24,389 bases of DNA from an uncultured Eubacteriales bacterium (GCA_900553265.1 USDD01000035.1:1-24389); one strand, 5' to 3'. Shown: positions 1 to 7,272, counted from the first letter of the stretch. The notes: generated by a model from the sequence alone, not told the origin. Numbers and translations are program-made.

Positions 1-1068
1 AGCCGCATCCGAGATCTGTTCAAGCGGGCGCGAAGGGCGGGCAAATGCGTGATCTTCATCGACGAGATCGACGCCATGGGCAAGAGCCGACACGACGGCT
101 CCTCGGACGAGCGGGATCAGACGCTGAACGCGCTGCTCAGCGAGATGTCGGGCTTTCGGCCCGGCGAGGGCATTCTCGTGGTGGCGGCCACCAACCGCAT
201 GGAGCTGCTGGATCCCGCGTTGACGCGGCCGGGACGCTTCGACCGAAAGATCGAGGTTGGCCTGCCCGGTCGGCGCGAGCGGCTGAGCATTCTGAAGCTG
301 CACAGCCGCAACAAGCCGCTGGCGGGTGACGTGAATCTCGAGCGGCTGGCGGCGGAGACGGCCTACTTCTCCGGCGCGTCGCTGGAAAACCTGCTCAACG
401 AGGCGGCCATTTTCGCGGCGCAGCGGGAGGGCGAGGAAATCACCCTCGGCGACGTGCGCGCGGCGCTGATTCGCACGACCGTCGGCGCGGATCGGGAGAG
501 CGCGGCCACGGCGGCGGAGAAGCGCGTCATCGCCGTGCACGAGGCCGGACACGCCGTGGCGCTGCGGATGCTCACGCCCAACTCAAGGCTGACGCGGGTG
601 AGCATTCTCCCGGCGGGCCGCGGCGCGGCGGGCTACAATCTGGCTGTGCCCGGCGAGAAGGTCATGCTCAGCAAGGCGGATATGGAGAACCAGATCTGCG
701 TGCTTCTGGCCGGAAGAGCGGCGGAGCTGCTGGCCGGCGGCGACGACGCGCTGACCGCGGGCGCCGCCAGCGATCTCACCCGGGCCGGCGAGCTGGCCGC
801 GGCCATGGTCACAGAGCTGGGCATGGCGGGCGAACCATCCGTTTCGCTCAAGGCGCTGTCCCGGGTCTGCGGCGGCATGCCGGGCGCGCAGGAGCAGTGC
901 CGCGCGCTGCTGCAGCGGCAGTTCGAGCGGACACAGCGGCTGATGCTTCAGCATTCGGACGCGCTCCTCCGGCTGACGGAGGCGCTCGTGGAGAACGAAT
1001 CCCTCACCGGCGAGGAGGTCGAAGCTGTGCTGTCGAGCGAAAACGCCGAATCGACAAAGGCAGACTGA
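1..1068 (+). CDS. ftsH: FtsH-type AAA+ zinc metalloprotease (M41), 5' partial
   Basis: The reading frame is open from base 1, so the start, N-terminal membrane segments and Walker A lie outside the window; about 355 residues remain. It opens just before Walker B (VIFIDEIDAMG), followed by the second region of homology (TNRMELLDPAL, then RPGRFDRK with the arginine finger). The zinc site HEAGH is at bases 538-552, and the third metal ligand is probably the Asp in AASDLTRA about 75 residues later. Family members are membrane-bound hexamers that unfold and degrade membrane and short-lived cytosolic proteins. The part after the zinc site is divergent: the usual MVTEYGMS segment reads MVTELGMAGEP. 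It could therefore be a specialised paralogue rather than the main FtsH. The gene ends 60 bp before spoIIAA, with a hairpin between them. Confidence 0.9.
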   Translation, partial: SRIRDLFKRARRAGKCVIFIDEIDAMGKSRHDGSSDERDQTLNALLSEMSGFRPGEGILVVAATNRMELLDPALTRPGRFDRKIEVGLPGRRERLSILKLHSRNKPLAGDVNLERLAAETAYFSGASLENLLNEAAIFAAQREGEEITLGDVRAALIRTTVGADRESAATAAEKRVIAVHEAGHAVALRMLTPNSRLTRVSILPAGRGAAGYNLAVPGEKVMLSKADMENQICVLLAGRAAELLAGGDDALTAGAASDLTRAGELAAAMVTELGMAGEPSVSLKALSRVCGGMPGAQEQCRALLQRQFERTQRLMLQHSDALLRLTEALVENESLTGEEVEAVLSSENAESTKAD

Positions 1069-1075
1069 TTTCGAT

Positions 1076-1103
1076 GAAGGAATCGACCCGCGGAGCATGG
1101 AAT
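1076..1103 (+). promoter_or_regulatory. Sigma-H-type promoter for the spoIIAA operon
   Basis: GAAGGAATC at 1076-1084 matches the sigma-H -35 consensus RnAGGAwww at 8 of 9 positions. ATGGAAT at 1097-1103 matches the -10 consensus RnnGAAT fully. The spacer is 12 bp, the normal sigma-H spacing. Transcription would begin near 1110. In Bacillus the spoIIA operon is known to be read by sigma-H RNA polymerase, so the match is in the expected place. No convincing sigma-A promoter was seen in the same gap. Confidence 0.75.
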
Positions 1104-1133
1104 CATCCCCACACAGGAGGATGATTCCATGCT
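1094..1133 (+). promoter_or_regulatory. 15-bp hairpin covering the spoIIAA ribosome-binding site and start codon
   Basis: Bases 1094-1108 and 1119-1133 form a perfect 15-bp inverted repeat with a 10-base loop (1109-1118). The 3' arm holds the last two bases of the AGGAGG Shine-Dalgarno (1115-1120) and the ATG at 1129-1131. Four T follow at 1133-1136, so in a message coming from ftsH the structure could also act as a weak intrinsic terminator. A transcript begun at the sigma-H promoter near 1110 would lack the 5' arm. Confidence 0.75.
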
Positions 1134-1434
1134 TTTGTATGAAAAGAAGAAGAATACGCTGACGGTAAAGCTGCGCGGCGAGCTGGATCACAGCGTCGCG
1201 GCCGGCGTGCGAGCGGAGCTGGACGAGCTGATTCTCGATCCGGGCGTGCGGCGGCTGGTGTTCGATCTCAACGGACTGGAATTCATGGACAGCTCCGGTA
1301 TCGGGCTGATTATCGGGCGCTACAAGCTGATGGCCCGGCGCGGCGGCTCGGTGGCGGTGCGCAGCCCGGGGCGCAGGGTGGATCGGATTTTTCAGATGTC
1401 GGGACTGTATCAGCTGGTGGAACGGCTGGCGTAG
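1129..1434 (+). CDS. spoIIAA: Anti-sigma factor antagonist SpoIIAA
   Basis: This 101-residue STAS-domain protein releases sigma-F from SpoIIAB in the forespore. Unphosphorylated SpoIIAA displaces the sigma factor; SpoIIAB phosphorylates SpoIIAA to switch it off, and SpoIIE dephosphorylates it. The phosphorylation site is clear in FMDSSGIGLIIGRYK; Ser56 corresponds to Ser58 of the Bacillus protein. Length and position match the family. The start is fixed by AGGAGG at 1115-1120, 8 bases upstream. spoIIAB follows after 15 bases and sigF overlaps spoIIAB, giving the canonical order. Regulation is probably by sigma-H, with the hairpin over the start codon adding a second layer. Confidence 0.95.
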   Translation: MLLYEKKKNTLTVKLRGELDHSVAAGVRAELDELILDPGVRRLVFDLNGLEFMDSSGIGLIIGRYKLMARRGGSVAVRSPGRRVDRIFQMSGLYQLVERLA

Positions 1435-1449
1435 CGGAAAGGAGAGCAT

Positions 1450-1908
1450 ATGAAGATCGTCAATGAAATGCGCCTGGATTTTCCGGCGCTGCCCGAAAAC
1501 GAGGGCTTTGCCCGAATGGTTGTGAGTGGGTTCATCCTGCCGCTCAATCCCACGCTGGAGCAGCTGGCGGACGTGAAGACGGCTGTGTCCGAGGCGGTGA
1601 CCAACGCCATCGTCCACGGCTACGCATCCACCGGCCGCGGCACCGTGCGGCTGCACGCGGTGTACACCGACGAGGCGGTGCTCTCGGTGGACGTGATCGA
1701 CCGCGGCTGCGGCATCGCCGATGTGGAGCACGCGCGCCAGCCCTTTTTCACCACCGCCGAGGGCGAGGAACGCTCAGGCATGGGCTTTACCGTGATGGAG
1801 AGCTTTATGGACGCGGTGGAGGTCAGATCCGCCGTGGGCGAGGGCACGACGGTGCGGCTGGTGAAGCGTCTGGACGCGCGGGCGGAGACGTTCGCGCGCC
1901 GGGCTTGA
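1450..1908 (+). CDS. spoIIAB: Anti-sigma F factor and serine kinase SpoIIAB
   Basis: This 152-residue GHKL-fold ATPase binds sigma-F and holds it inactive in the predivisional cell and mother cell, and phosphorylates SpoIIAA on serine. The N box SEAVTNAIVHGY (about residues 47-58, with catalytic Glu48 and metal-binding Asn52), the G1 box DRGCGIAD (84-91) and the G2 box SGMGFTVM (109-116) are all intact. AAAGGAG precedes the ATG by 5 bases. The stop codon overlaps the proposed TTG start of sigF, so the anti-sigma factor and its target are probably made by coupled translation. The C-terminal tail (ARAETFARRA) is slightly longer than in Bacillus. Confidence 0.96.
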   Translation: MKIVNEMRLDFPALPENEGFARMVVSGFILPLNPTLEQLADVKTAVSEAVTNAIVHGYASTGRGTVRLHAVYTDEAVLSVDVIDRGCGIADVEHARQPFFTTAEGEERSGMGFTVMESFMDAVEVRSAVGEGTTVRLVKRLDARAETFARRA

Positions 1909-2660
1909 CCGGCGAACGCAACCAAAGCGAGCGCGCGCCGGACGACCGCGCCCAGAGCACGAGGGACAAGCTCCTGCGCGCCAGGGCTGGCGACGCGCAG
2001 GCTCGGGACGAGCTGGTGGAGGAGAACCTGCCGCTGGTGCGATTCCTGACCAAACGCTTTGTCGGCCGCGGCGCGGAGGGCGAAGATCTGTTTCAGTACG
2101 GCTGCATTGGTCTGCTGAAGGCCATCGATCGCTTCGACCCGGACTATTCCGTGCGCTTCTCCACCTACGCCGTGCCGGTGATTCTGGGGGAGATTCGCCG
2201 TTACTTACGCGACGACGGGCCGATCCACGTCTCGCGCACCATTCACGACAACGCCCGCCGGGTGGAGCGCTTCTGCGAGACCTTTCGCGCCGAGCATTTT
2301 CGGGAGCCGGATGTGACTGAAACCGCCGAGGCGCTGGACATCTGCCGCGAGGACGTGGTGATGGCGCTGAACGCACGCCAGCGGGTACGCTCTCTGAGCG
2401 AACCCATCGGAGGCGACGGCGAGCTGAGGCTGATGGACACGTTGGGCAGCGAGCCTATGCGCGACGTGGATTCCCGCCTGACGCTGGCCAAGCTGCTGCG
2501 CGATCTGTCCGACGACGAGCGAAAGCTGATTCTTAGAAGGTACTTCCAGTCCCACACTCAGACGGAAATCGCCCGGGACATGGGCGTTTCCCAGGTGCAG
2601 GTCTCCCGCATGGAGAGCCGGATTCTCCAGAAAATGCGCAAGGCCGCGGGAGAAACATGA
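1905..2660 (+). CDS. sigF: Forespore sigma factor SigF (sigma-F)
   Basis: This 251-residue sigma-70 family protein, close to the 255 residues of Bacillus SigF, directs the first forespore-specific transcription. Region 2 is clear (DLFQYGCIGLLKAIDRFD, then RFSTYAVPVILGEIRRYLRDDG), region 3 follows, and region 4 ends with a helix-turn-helix (THTQTEIARDMGVSQVQVSRMES has the family pattern). The chosen start is TTG at 1905, in a TTGA overlap with the spoIIAB stop. No good Shine-Dalgarno lies close to it, and the nearest GGAG is 17 bases upstream, so initiation probably depends on ribosomes finishing spoIIAB. No better ATG or GTG exists before region 2. Confidence 0.94.
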   Translation: MTGERNQSERAPDDRAQSTRDKLLRARAGDAQARDELVEENLPLVRFLTKRFVGRGAEGEDLFQYGCIGLLKAIDRFDPDYSVRFSTYAVPVILGEIRRYLRDDGPIHVSRTIHDNARRVERFCETFRAEHFREPDVTETAEALDICREDVVMALNARQRVRSLSEPIGGDGELRLMDTLGSEPMRDVDSRLTLAKLLRDLSDDERKLILRRYFQSHTQTEIARDMGVSQVQVSRMESRILQKMRKAAGET

Positions 2661-2663
2661 CGT

Positions 2664-2699
2664 GAAGACCCGGTTGGGATCAATCCCGGCCGGGCCTTC
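2664..2699 (+). terminator. Hairpin after sigF, possible terminator
   Basis: GAAGACCCGG (2664-2673) can pair with CCGGGCCTTC (2690-2699) with one A-C mismatch, and GGGA/TCCC can pair inside it. It begins four bases after the sigF stop. There is no T tract after it, so it may only protect the 3' end, or terminate weakly. Confidence 0.45.
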
Positions 2700-2702
2700 G
2701 CG

Positions 2703-2731
2703 TTGCAAAAAAGAATCTTTCGTGTTATGCT
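2703..2731 (+). promoter_or_regulatory. Sigma-A-type promoter for the ECF sigma operon
   Basis: TTGCAA at 2703-2708 and TATGCT at 2726-2731 are separated by 17 bp. The predicted transcript start is about 55 bases before the ECF sigma start codon, so the ECF unit can be read independently of sigF. No clear ECF-type AAC/CGT promoter was found here. Confidence 0.55.
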
Positions 2732-2792
2732 GAGAAAAAGAGTTACCTTTCGACGACCTTCGGGGTGTTCATGGCGAAGGGAGGAACGCGGG

Positions 2793-3290
2793 ATGAACGA
2801 AAACACATGGGACGGGCGCGGCTGGACAGCGCTGGCCATGGAGCGCTATCTGACGATGGTTTACCGGCTGGCCCACGCGCGGACGGGCAGCGTCCAGGAC
2901 GCGGAGGACGTCGCGCAGGACGTAATGCTGCGCCTTTCGCGCCACGAGCGCTCCATCCGGAACGAGGAGCACCTGAAGGCGTGGCTGATTCGCGCCACGG
3001 TGAACCGTGCGAACAGCCTGTTTCGCAGCGCGTGGCGGCGAAAGACGCTTCCACTGGAGGCCGCGGCGCGGACGGAGAGGCCTGAACCGCCGCAGCACGA
3101 CGCGCTGACCGACGCGCTGAGCGCGCTTTCGCCAAAGCAGCGAGTGGTCGTGCATCTGTACTACTACGAAGAAATGCGGGTGGATGAAATTGCCGCGGCG
3201 CTGGGCATTCGGCCCGACGCGGTGAAGATGCGCCTGTCGAGGGCGCGGGCGGAGCTGCGCAGACGGCTGAACGGAAAGGGGGAGGAATGA
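2793..3290 (+). CDS. ECF (sigma-70 family) RNA polymerase sigma factor
   Basis: This 165-residue extracytoplasmic-function sigma factor has region 2 at about residues 15-85 (MERYLTMVYRLAHAR, then DAEDVAQDVMLRL) and region 4 at about 110-160 (LSPKQRVVVHLYYYEEM, then EIAAALGIRPDAVKMRLSRA). It has no region 3, as expected. The ATG at 2793 was chosen because GGGAGG lies about 8 bases upstream; the frame is open further upstream but only through promoter sequence. The next gene begins 1 bp after the stop and encodes a one-pass membrane protein, the standard sigma/anti-sigma arrangement. The signal and regulon cannot be read from the sequence. Confidence 0.93.
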   Translation: MNENTWDGRGWTALAMERYLTMVYRLAHARTGSVQDAEDVAQDVMLRLSRHERSIRNEEHLKAWLIRATVNRANSLFRSAWRRKTLPLEAAARTERPEPPQHDALTDALSALSPKQRVVVHLYYYEEMRVDEIAAALGIRPDAVKMRLSRARAELRRRLNGKGEE

Positions 3291-3291
3291 G

Positions 3292-4495
3292 ATGTTCCGT
3301 GAGGAATACAAGGCGAGGTACGATCAGGTGGTTCCATCCGACGCGTTTCGGAGAAGATTGGAAGAGCGGCTTTACCATAAGCGCAGCCCAGGGCCGGTGC
3401 GCCTCGTCGCGGTGCTTGCGGCGCTGCTGTTGGCGCTGGCGGCCGTCGGTGCGGCGGCGGGCGTGTTCGATTCGCTCTTTGGGCGAATGGAGCGCGACGG
3501 CTTTGCGGGAATGCCGGACACGGACTATGCCGAGCTGGAACGCCGCTCGGACAGAACGATGCACACGCAGAACGCCAAATTTGAAGGCGGCGAACGGGCG
3601 GAGCTTTCTCTGGAGCAGAGCTATTACAACGGCGAACAGCTGATGCTCGGCTGGACGTGCCGCGCGCTGGATGCGCCGCGCTTTCTCGAAGCCGACGCGC
3701 CGGAGCTGTCGAAGCTGAAGCCGACCTCGGGAACGTCGGAGGGCGGAGATTATTACGTCGCCGTGAATCTCGAAGCGCAGCTGGACGCGCAGACATTCGC
3801 AGAATTTCAGCGCCGTCTGAAGGAAAACGGCTGGGCGGCGGTGGAATGGACGGATGCGTACATGGGCGACGGCGTGTGGATCGAGGGCGTTCCCTCCGAG
3901 ACGGAAAATGCCTGGACGGGCGAAACGGAGCACTTCGAGGATACGCGCATCGGCATGGCAAGCCGCCGCGACTGGGAGGACGAGGGCGTGATGCGCGTCT
4001 ACGAGGAAGCGGAAACGCCGCTGCCCGACGCGGCGCGCAATAGTGATTTACTGGCCTTGATGCGAAAGCTGTATGTTCAGCGAAGATGGTATCGCGTCGA
4101 CGAAACCGGCGAGTATTTTGGCGAGGACGACGCGCAGTCGGAGACGCTGCGCTTCACGGTTCAGCGAAACGACGAGTATCAGGATCGGAGCTTCAGCGTT
4201 CACGCGGATCGGGAGAACTATTCAGTGGATTTCGAACTGACGGCAACGCCGGTGAATGCGCGGCTTTGCGTGCGGCAGCAGTCCTGTGCGCTACGAAATC
4301 TGGTCGGACGATGGAGACACTCAAACGATGCTTTGCGAAGAACTTCCGCTGGACAACTGCGAAGGACTGCTGGAAAACGCGGAAGGTTCCTTTGTATTGC
4401 CTGAGAATGTACGGTCGCTGATCTTTCGCCCGATTCGCGCCAACAGTGGTCCGGATGCGTCGGGGGACGTCATATTGGCACTGAGTCCAGAATGA
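3292..4495 (+). pseudogene. Membrane anti-sigma factor partner, frameshifted near the C terminus
   Basis: The protein has a short basic cytoplasmic N terminus (about 35 residues), one hydrophobic segment (VRLVAVLAALLLALAAVGAAA, about residues 36-58) and a long outer domain of more than 300 residues rich in acidic and aromatic residues. Position directly after an ECF sigma gene suggests it holds that sigma factor at the membrane; no zinc-binding anti-sigma motif is visible. The first frame ends at 4404 in an arginine-rich tail that does not look native. Good coding texture resumes in the +1 frame from about 4258 (PVRYEIWSDDGD) and runs to a stop at 4493-4495. Skipping one base between about 4255 and 4285 would give a protein of about 400 residues. 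This may be a true frameshift, an assembly error or, less likely, recoding. Confidence 0.65.
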
Positions 4496-4750
4496 TGCAT
4501 GCAGAGCGCGGCATGAATAAACGGTTGCGCTCTGCACCGTTATCTGGCAGCGGAGCCGATCTGTCTGCACTATCGGTTGAGGTTCCATCGGAGATGCTGA
4601 AGGCAGAGGGAGGACGCGCGGCAGGTACTCACGGGGCTTGCGGAGTCCGAGTGCCTGCTGCGGCGGTGAATGAAATGTTCTGCGCTTGAAAAGGCGTTTG
4701 ATGAAACTGTACTCGGATGCGAAGATCTTTTTGCACAGATTTGATTCCAT
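4496..4750 (+). other. Gene-free stretch with a possible coding relic
   Basis: No convincing gene is present. One forward frame from 4526 to the stop at 4742-4744 reads like protein (pieces include LHRYLAAEPICLHYRL, ARQVLTGLAESECLL and ALEKAFDETVLGCEDLFAQI), but it is broken by two in-frame TGA codons, one at 4667-4669, and has no ribosome-binding site. It may be the decayed 3' end of a lost gene. The family is not recognised. A 65-codon open frame at 4492-4689 in another phase has no supporting signals. Confidence 0.3.
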
Positions 4751-4752
4751 GA

Positions 4753-4782
4753 AAAAGCCGCCGGTTCGAATCGGCGGCTTTT
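4753..4782. terminator. Bidirectional intrinsic terminator
   Basis: AAAAGCCGCCG (4753-4763) pairs perfectly with CGGCGGCTTTT (4772-4782) around an 8-base loop. Read on the minus strand it ends in five T, 14 bases after the citXG stop, so it ends the citrate operon. Read on the plus strand it ends in TTTTTG and would stop transcripts coming from the ECF/anti-sigma side. Confidence 0.85.
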
Positions 4783-4795
4783 GAATATTCTGAGT

Positions 4796-6286
4796 TCAAT
4801 CCTCTTCCAGAAAGTGGAGCAGCCATGATGCGGCCAGCAGATCGGCGCAGCCGCCGGGGCTGAGACGCTCTGCGGTGAATTCTCGATCCAAGGCGCGGAG
4901 GGATTCGGGCGAAGCGTCGGACTGCCGCGTGGAATGCTGGACGCGTTTCAGTCCCTCTTCGCCGGCGCGGCGCAGCACGTTTGCATCGGCGACGGTGCGC
5001 ATCAGAGCCGTCAGTGCCTCCAGCCCGGCGAGATTCGCGCTCTTGCCCTCTGCCAGCGCTTTTTCCAGCGTTGGCAGCGCGATCTGAACGACGGACGGAA
5101 AGCCCGCTGCCGCTTCGCCGCGCGCTCCGGTTCGACCTGTGCGCAGATAATCCCGCTCGCCGCCGGTTTTCGCCGTGGCAGGAGAAAGGACGGACAGATC
5201 CTCCATGGAGTATGCGGCCAGCGCCGCCGCGCGCCGAAGCAGCGCGGCGCGTCTGGATTCGACGCTTTCCGGGAATGGCGGCGTTGTATGCTCTGCTTCG
5301 GCGATTGATGTGCATGGAATTTGCTCGAATACGCCTTTTGCAGAGGAAATTTCACTTCCTTTTGATTCAGCGGCGGATTTCATTTTCGACTCAGGAAGCG
5401 CGCTCGCTGTTTTCAGAAGCGGGGAAGCGTTCGCCCATGGTTCGTCTGCTGCTCCGGCGGCGCAGCAGAGCAGACCCAGCGAAAAGATCGCACCCTTGTG
5501 GGTGTTCACGCCGCCGGTCGCGGCCAGCATGGTCTCTTCGGCCAGCAGGCCCTCGCGGCGCAGGCGGAAGAACGTCTCCTCCGTGGAGCGGTTCTCCATG
5601 CCCAGGCGCGCACAGCGCTCGAAGCAGGTGCGCAGGGCGCAGGCGCTGCGGACGAAGGTGAAGCGATCCATGTCCTCGTGCGCGCCGTTGGTCTCCATGT
5701 CCACCAGACCGGGTTTGGGCGTGACGGCCAGCTCACAGAGCAATGCGCGCTCGGCCAGCTCGGCGATGTGAGACGCGCGCTTTGTCTGAAAATGATCGAC
5801 GATAATTTCCCGTGTTCTTCGCGCCAGCTCCTCGGCGGAGTGGCGGCGGGAGCGGGCGCAGACGCGCGCGGAGCCGCCGCAGAGCAGGCATTTTCGCTCA
5901 CCGCCCGGGCGAACGAGCTTTTCGCCCTGCGCGTTCAGCACGTCCATGTCCATCAGCCTGCCCAGCGCGTCGCGCTCTTCGACGAAGCGCATGCGCCTTT
6001 TCAGCGTCTCCGCGTCGCCGCACACAGACCACAGGCGCTCGCAGCCGGTAAACGCGCGCTTTTCGAGGACTTCATTGATGGACAGATCGCCGATCTGGGC
6101 TTCGATTCGCCGCACGCCCTCGTCAAAGGCGCGCTCAATCCACTCGTCGCGCTTGACCGGCCCGGCGATGTTCAGCGTAAAGGAAATCAGCGGCGAATGG
6201 TACTTTTCCAGCATTCGCCGCTGATTTTCCGCGCGCTCGTCCCGCGCCTGAAGCATGTCGGAGACCTGAACCGTCAGAATTTCCAT
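4796..6286 (-). CDS. citXG: CitXG fusion: citrate lyase prosthetic-group transferase and triphosphoribosyl-dephospho-CoA synthase
   Basis: This 496-residue fusion covers both steps that make holo-citrate lyase. CitG forms the 2'-(5''-triphosphoribosyl)-3'-dephospho-CoA precursor, and CitX attaches it to the acyl carrier CitD. The CitX part (about residues 1-165) has SFTLNIAGPVK and GRLMDMDV. The CitG part (about 175-496) has TPKPGLVD, NGAHEDMDRF, NTHKGAIFSLG and ARGEAAAGFPSV. Similar fusions are known, for example in Haemophilus. A four-cysteine stretch between the domains (CLLCGGSARVCARS) may bind metal. An unusual low-complexity insert of about 65 residues (280-345) lies after NTHKGAIF, with lower GC than its surroundings. 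The start is the ATG at 6286, 8 bases after the gntR stop; it is the last gene of the operon. Confidence 0.94.
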   Translation of the reverse strand: MEILTVQVSDMLQARDERAENQRRMLEKYHSPLISFTLNIAGPVKRDEWIERAFDEGVRRIEAQIGDLSINEVLEKRAFTGCERLWSVCGDAETLKRRMRFVEERDALGRLMDMDVLNAQGEKLVRPGGERKCLLCGGSARVCARSRRHSAEELARRTREIIVDHFQTKRASHIAELAERALLCELAVTPKPGLVDMETNGAHEDMDRFTFVRSACALRTCFERCARLGMENRSTEETFFRLRREGLLAEETMLAATGGVNTHKGAIFSLGLLCCAAGAADEPWANASPLLKTASALPESKMKSAAESKGSEISSAKGVFEQIPCTSIAEAEHTTPPFPESVESRRAALLRRAAALAAYSMEDLSVLSPATAKTGGERDYLRTGRTGARGEAAAGFPSVVQIALPTLEKALAEGKSANLAGLEALTALMRTVADANVLRRAGEEGLKRVQHSTRQSDASPESLRALDREFTAERLSPGGCADLLAASWLLHFLEED

Positions 6287-6294
6287 GGTTTTGC

Positions 6295-7260
6295 TCAATC
6301 CCTTTCCGCACTGCCGGGCTGCTGCTGCCGCTCCTCGCGAATCCGGCGGATGCGCTCCTCCAGATGAATCATCGTGCCGTCGTCCAGGCGATAGCTCAGC
6401 GAGACGAGGCGGTTTTCCCCGCGCAATTCCGAGAGCAGGGCGGCGAGATGGCCGCTTTCGGCTTCGCCCTCGCCGACGGCCAGCACGCTGAAGTCGGGCC
6501 GATTGACGATCTCCTCCGGCGTGCAGACGCTCAGTGCGTCGGAAAGCTCCTCCCGCACAAGGCGCGCAAGCTCCTCGTCTGCGGTGGCCAGCAGCGCGCC
6601 GGACTGAGCCAGCCGCGCCGCGTCCCGGCGGCTCTGGGGCGTGAGACCGTAGGCCACGCGCACCAGCCGGTTTGGCTCGGACAGTTGGGGAGCGATGCGC
6701 GCCGCGGCGGTCACGTCGGCCAGAATCAGGTCGGACTGCTCCTCGGCGTTGTAGGGATACTCGATCATCTGCGCCGTGGGCCACGCGTCGGCCTGCACAT
6801 TGGAGAAGGTCTCCAGCTGGCGGCGCAGCGACGGGGTCAGCCGGCCGGACGGCGTGACCACGGCCAGCCGCACGCCCGACCAGCGGAGGCTCCATTCGCG
6901 CATCTTCAGTCCCACGAAGATCTGAATCTCCGCGGGACTGAAGTTCAGGTTGGCCATCTGCCGCAGCATGCGATCGATGGCCGCCATGGCCTGCAGCTTC
7001 CGGCTGTCGGCGTTTTCGCGGACGTACTTGACGAATGTGCCGCGCCGCCGGGTCATTTCGATGTCGCCCAGCTCGGCCAGCCGGTCGTACACGCGCTTGA
7101 CCGTGCCGCAGGAGAGGTGCATCTGCTGCGCCATTTCGCGCACGGTGGGCAGCTTTTCGCCGGTTTTCAGCGCGCCGGAACGAATCTCGGCGTTGATCTG
7201 ATCCGCCAGCTGGCGATAGACCGGAATCTCGCTGTCCGGGTGAATGGTATACTGGAACAT
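6295..7260 (-). CDS. GntR-family transcriptional regulator
   Basis: This 321-residue protein has an N-terminal GntR winged helix-turn-helix (about residues 9-75: PVYRQLADQINAEI, LPTVREMAQQMHLS, TVKRVYDRL, RRGTFV), closest in style to the YtrA group. YtrA regulators usually have a short tail, but here about 240 residues follow. That part has a sugar-binding-like texture (GVRLAVVTPSGRL, then SDLILADVTAAARI) and matches neither FCD nor UTRA as far as I can see. Its place inside the citrate operon, between the dehydratase and citXG genes, suggests it senses citrate or a C4-dicarboxylate and controls the promoter near 11305-11333. That is inference. It has no independent promoter that I could see. 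Confidence 0.88.
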   Translation of the reverse strand: MFQYTIHPDSEIPVYRQLADQINAEIRSGALKTGEKLPTVREMAQQMHLSCGTVKRVYDRLAELGDIEMTRRRGTFVKYVRENADSRKLQAMAAIDRMLRQMANLNFSPAEIQIFVGLKMREWSLRWSGVRLAVVTPSGRLTPSLRRQLETFSNVQADAWPTAQMIEYPYNAEEQSDLILADVTAAARIAPQLSEPNRLVRVAYGLTPQSRRDAARLAQSGALLATADEELARLVREELSDALSVCTPEEIVNRPDFSVLAVGEGEAESGHLAALLSELRGENRLVSLSYRLDDGTMIHLEERIRRIREERQQQPGSAERD

Positions 7261-7272
7261 GGATGCCTCTTG

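Noticed and set aside
583..1731. 382-codon open frame on the minus strand across ftsH, spoIIAA and spoIIAB
   Set aside because: It runs antisense to three well-identified genes and crosses the spoIIAA control region. It has no family features.
4492..4689. 65-codon open frame on the plus strand
   Set aside because: It has no ribosome-binding site or recognisable motif, and a neighbouring frame in the same stretch looks more protein-like.
4193..4750. 185-codon open frame on the minus strand
   Set aside because: It is antisense to the anti-sigma gene end and the relic region, has no ribosome-binding site, and its product is rich in Arg and Pro as in shadows.
6287..6895. Upstream extension of the citXG frame to about 6895 on the minus strand
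   Set aside because: It overlaps the gntR gene in another phase and has shadow-like composition. CitX homology begins right at the ATG at 6286.
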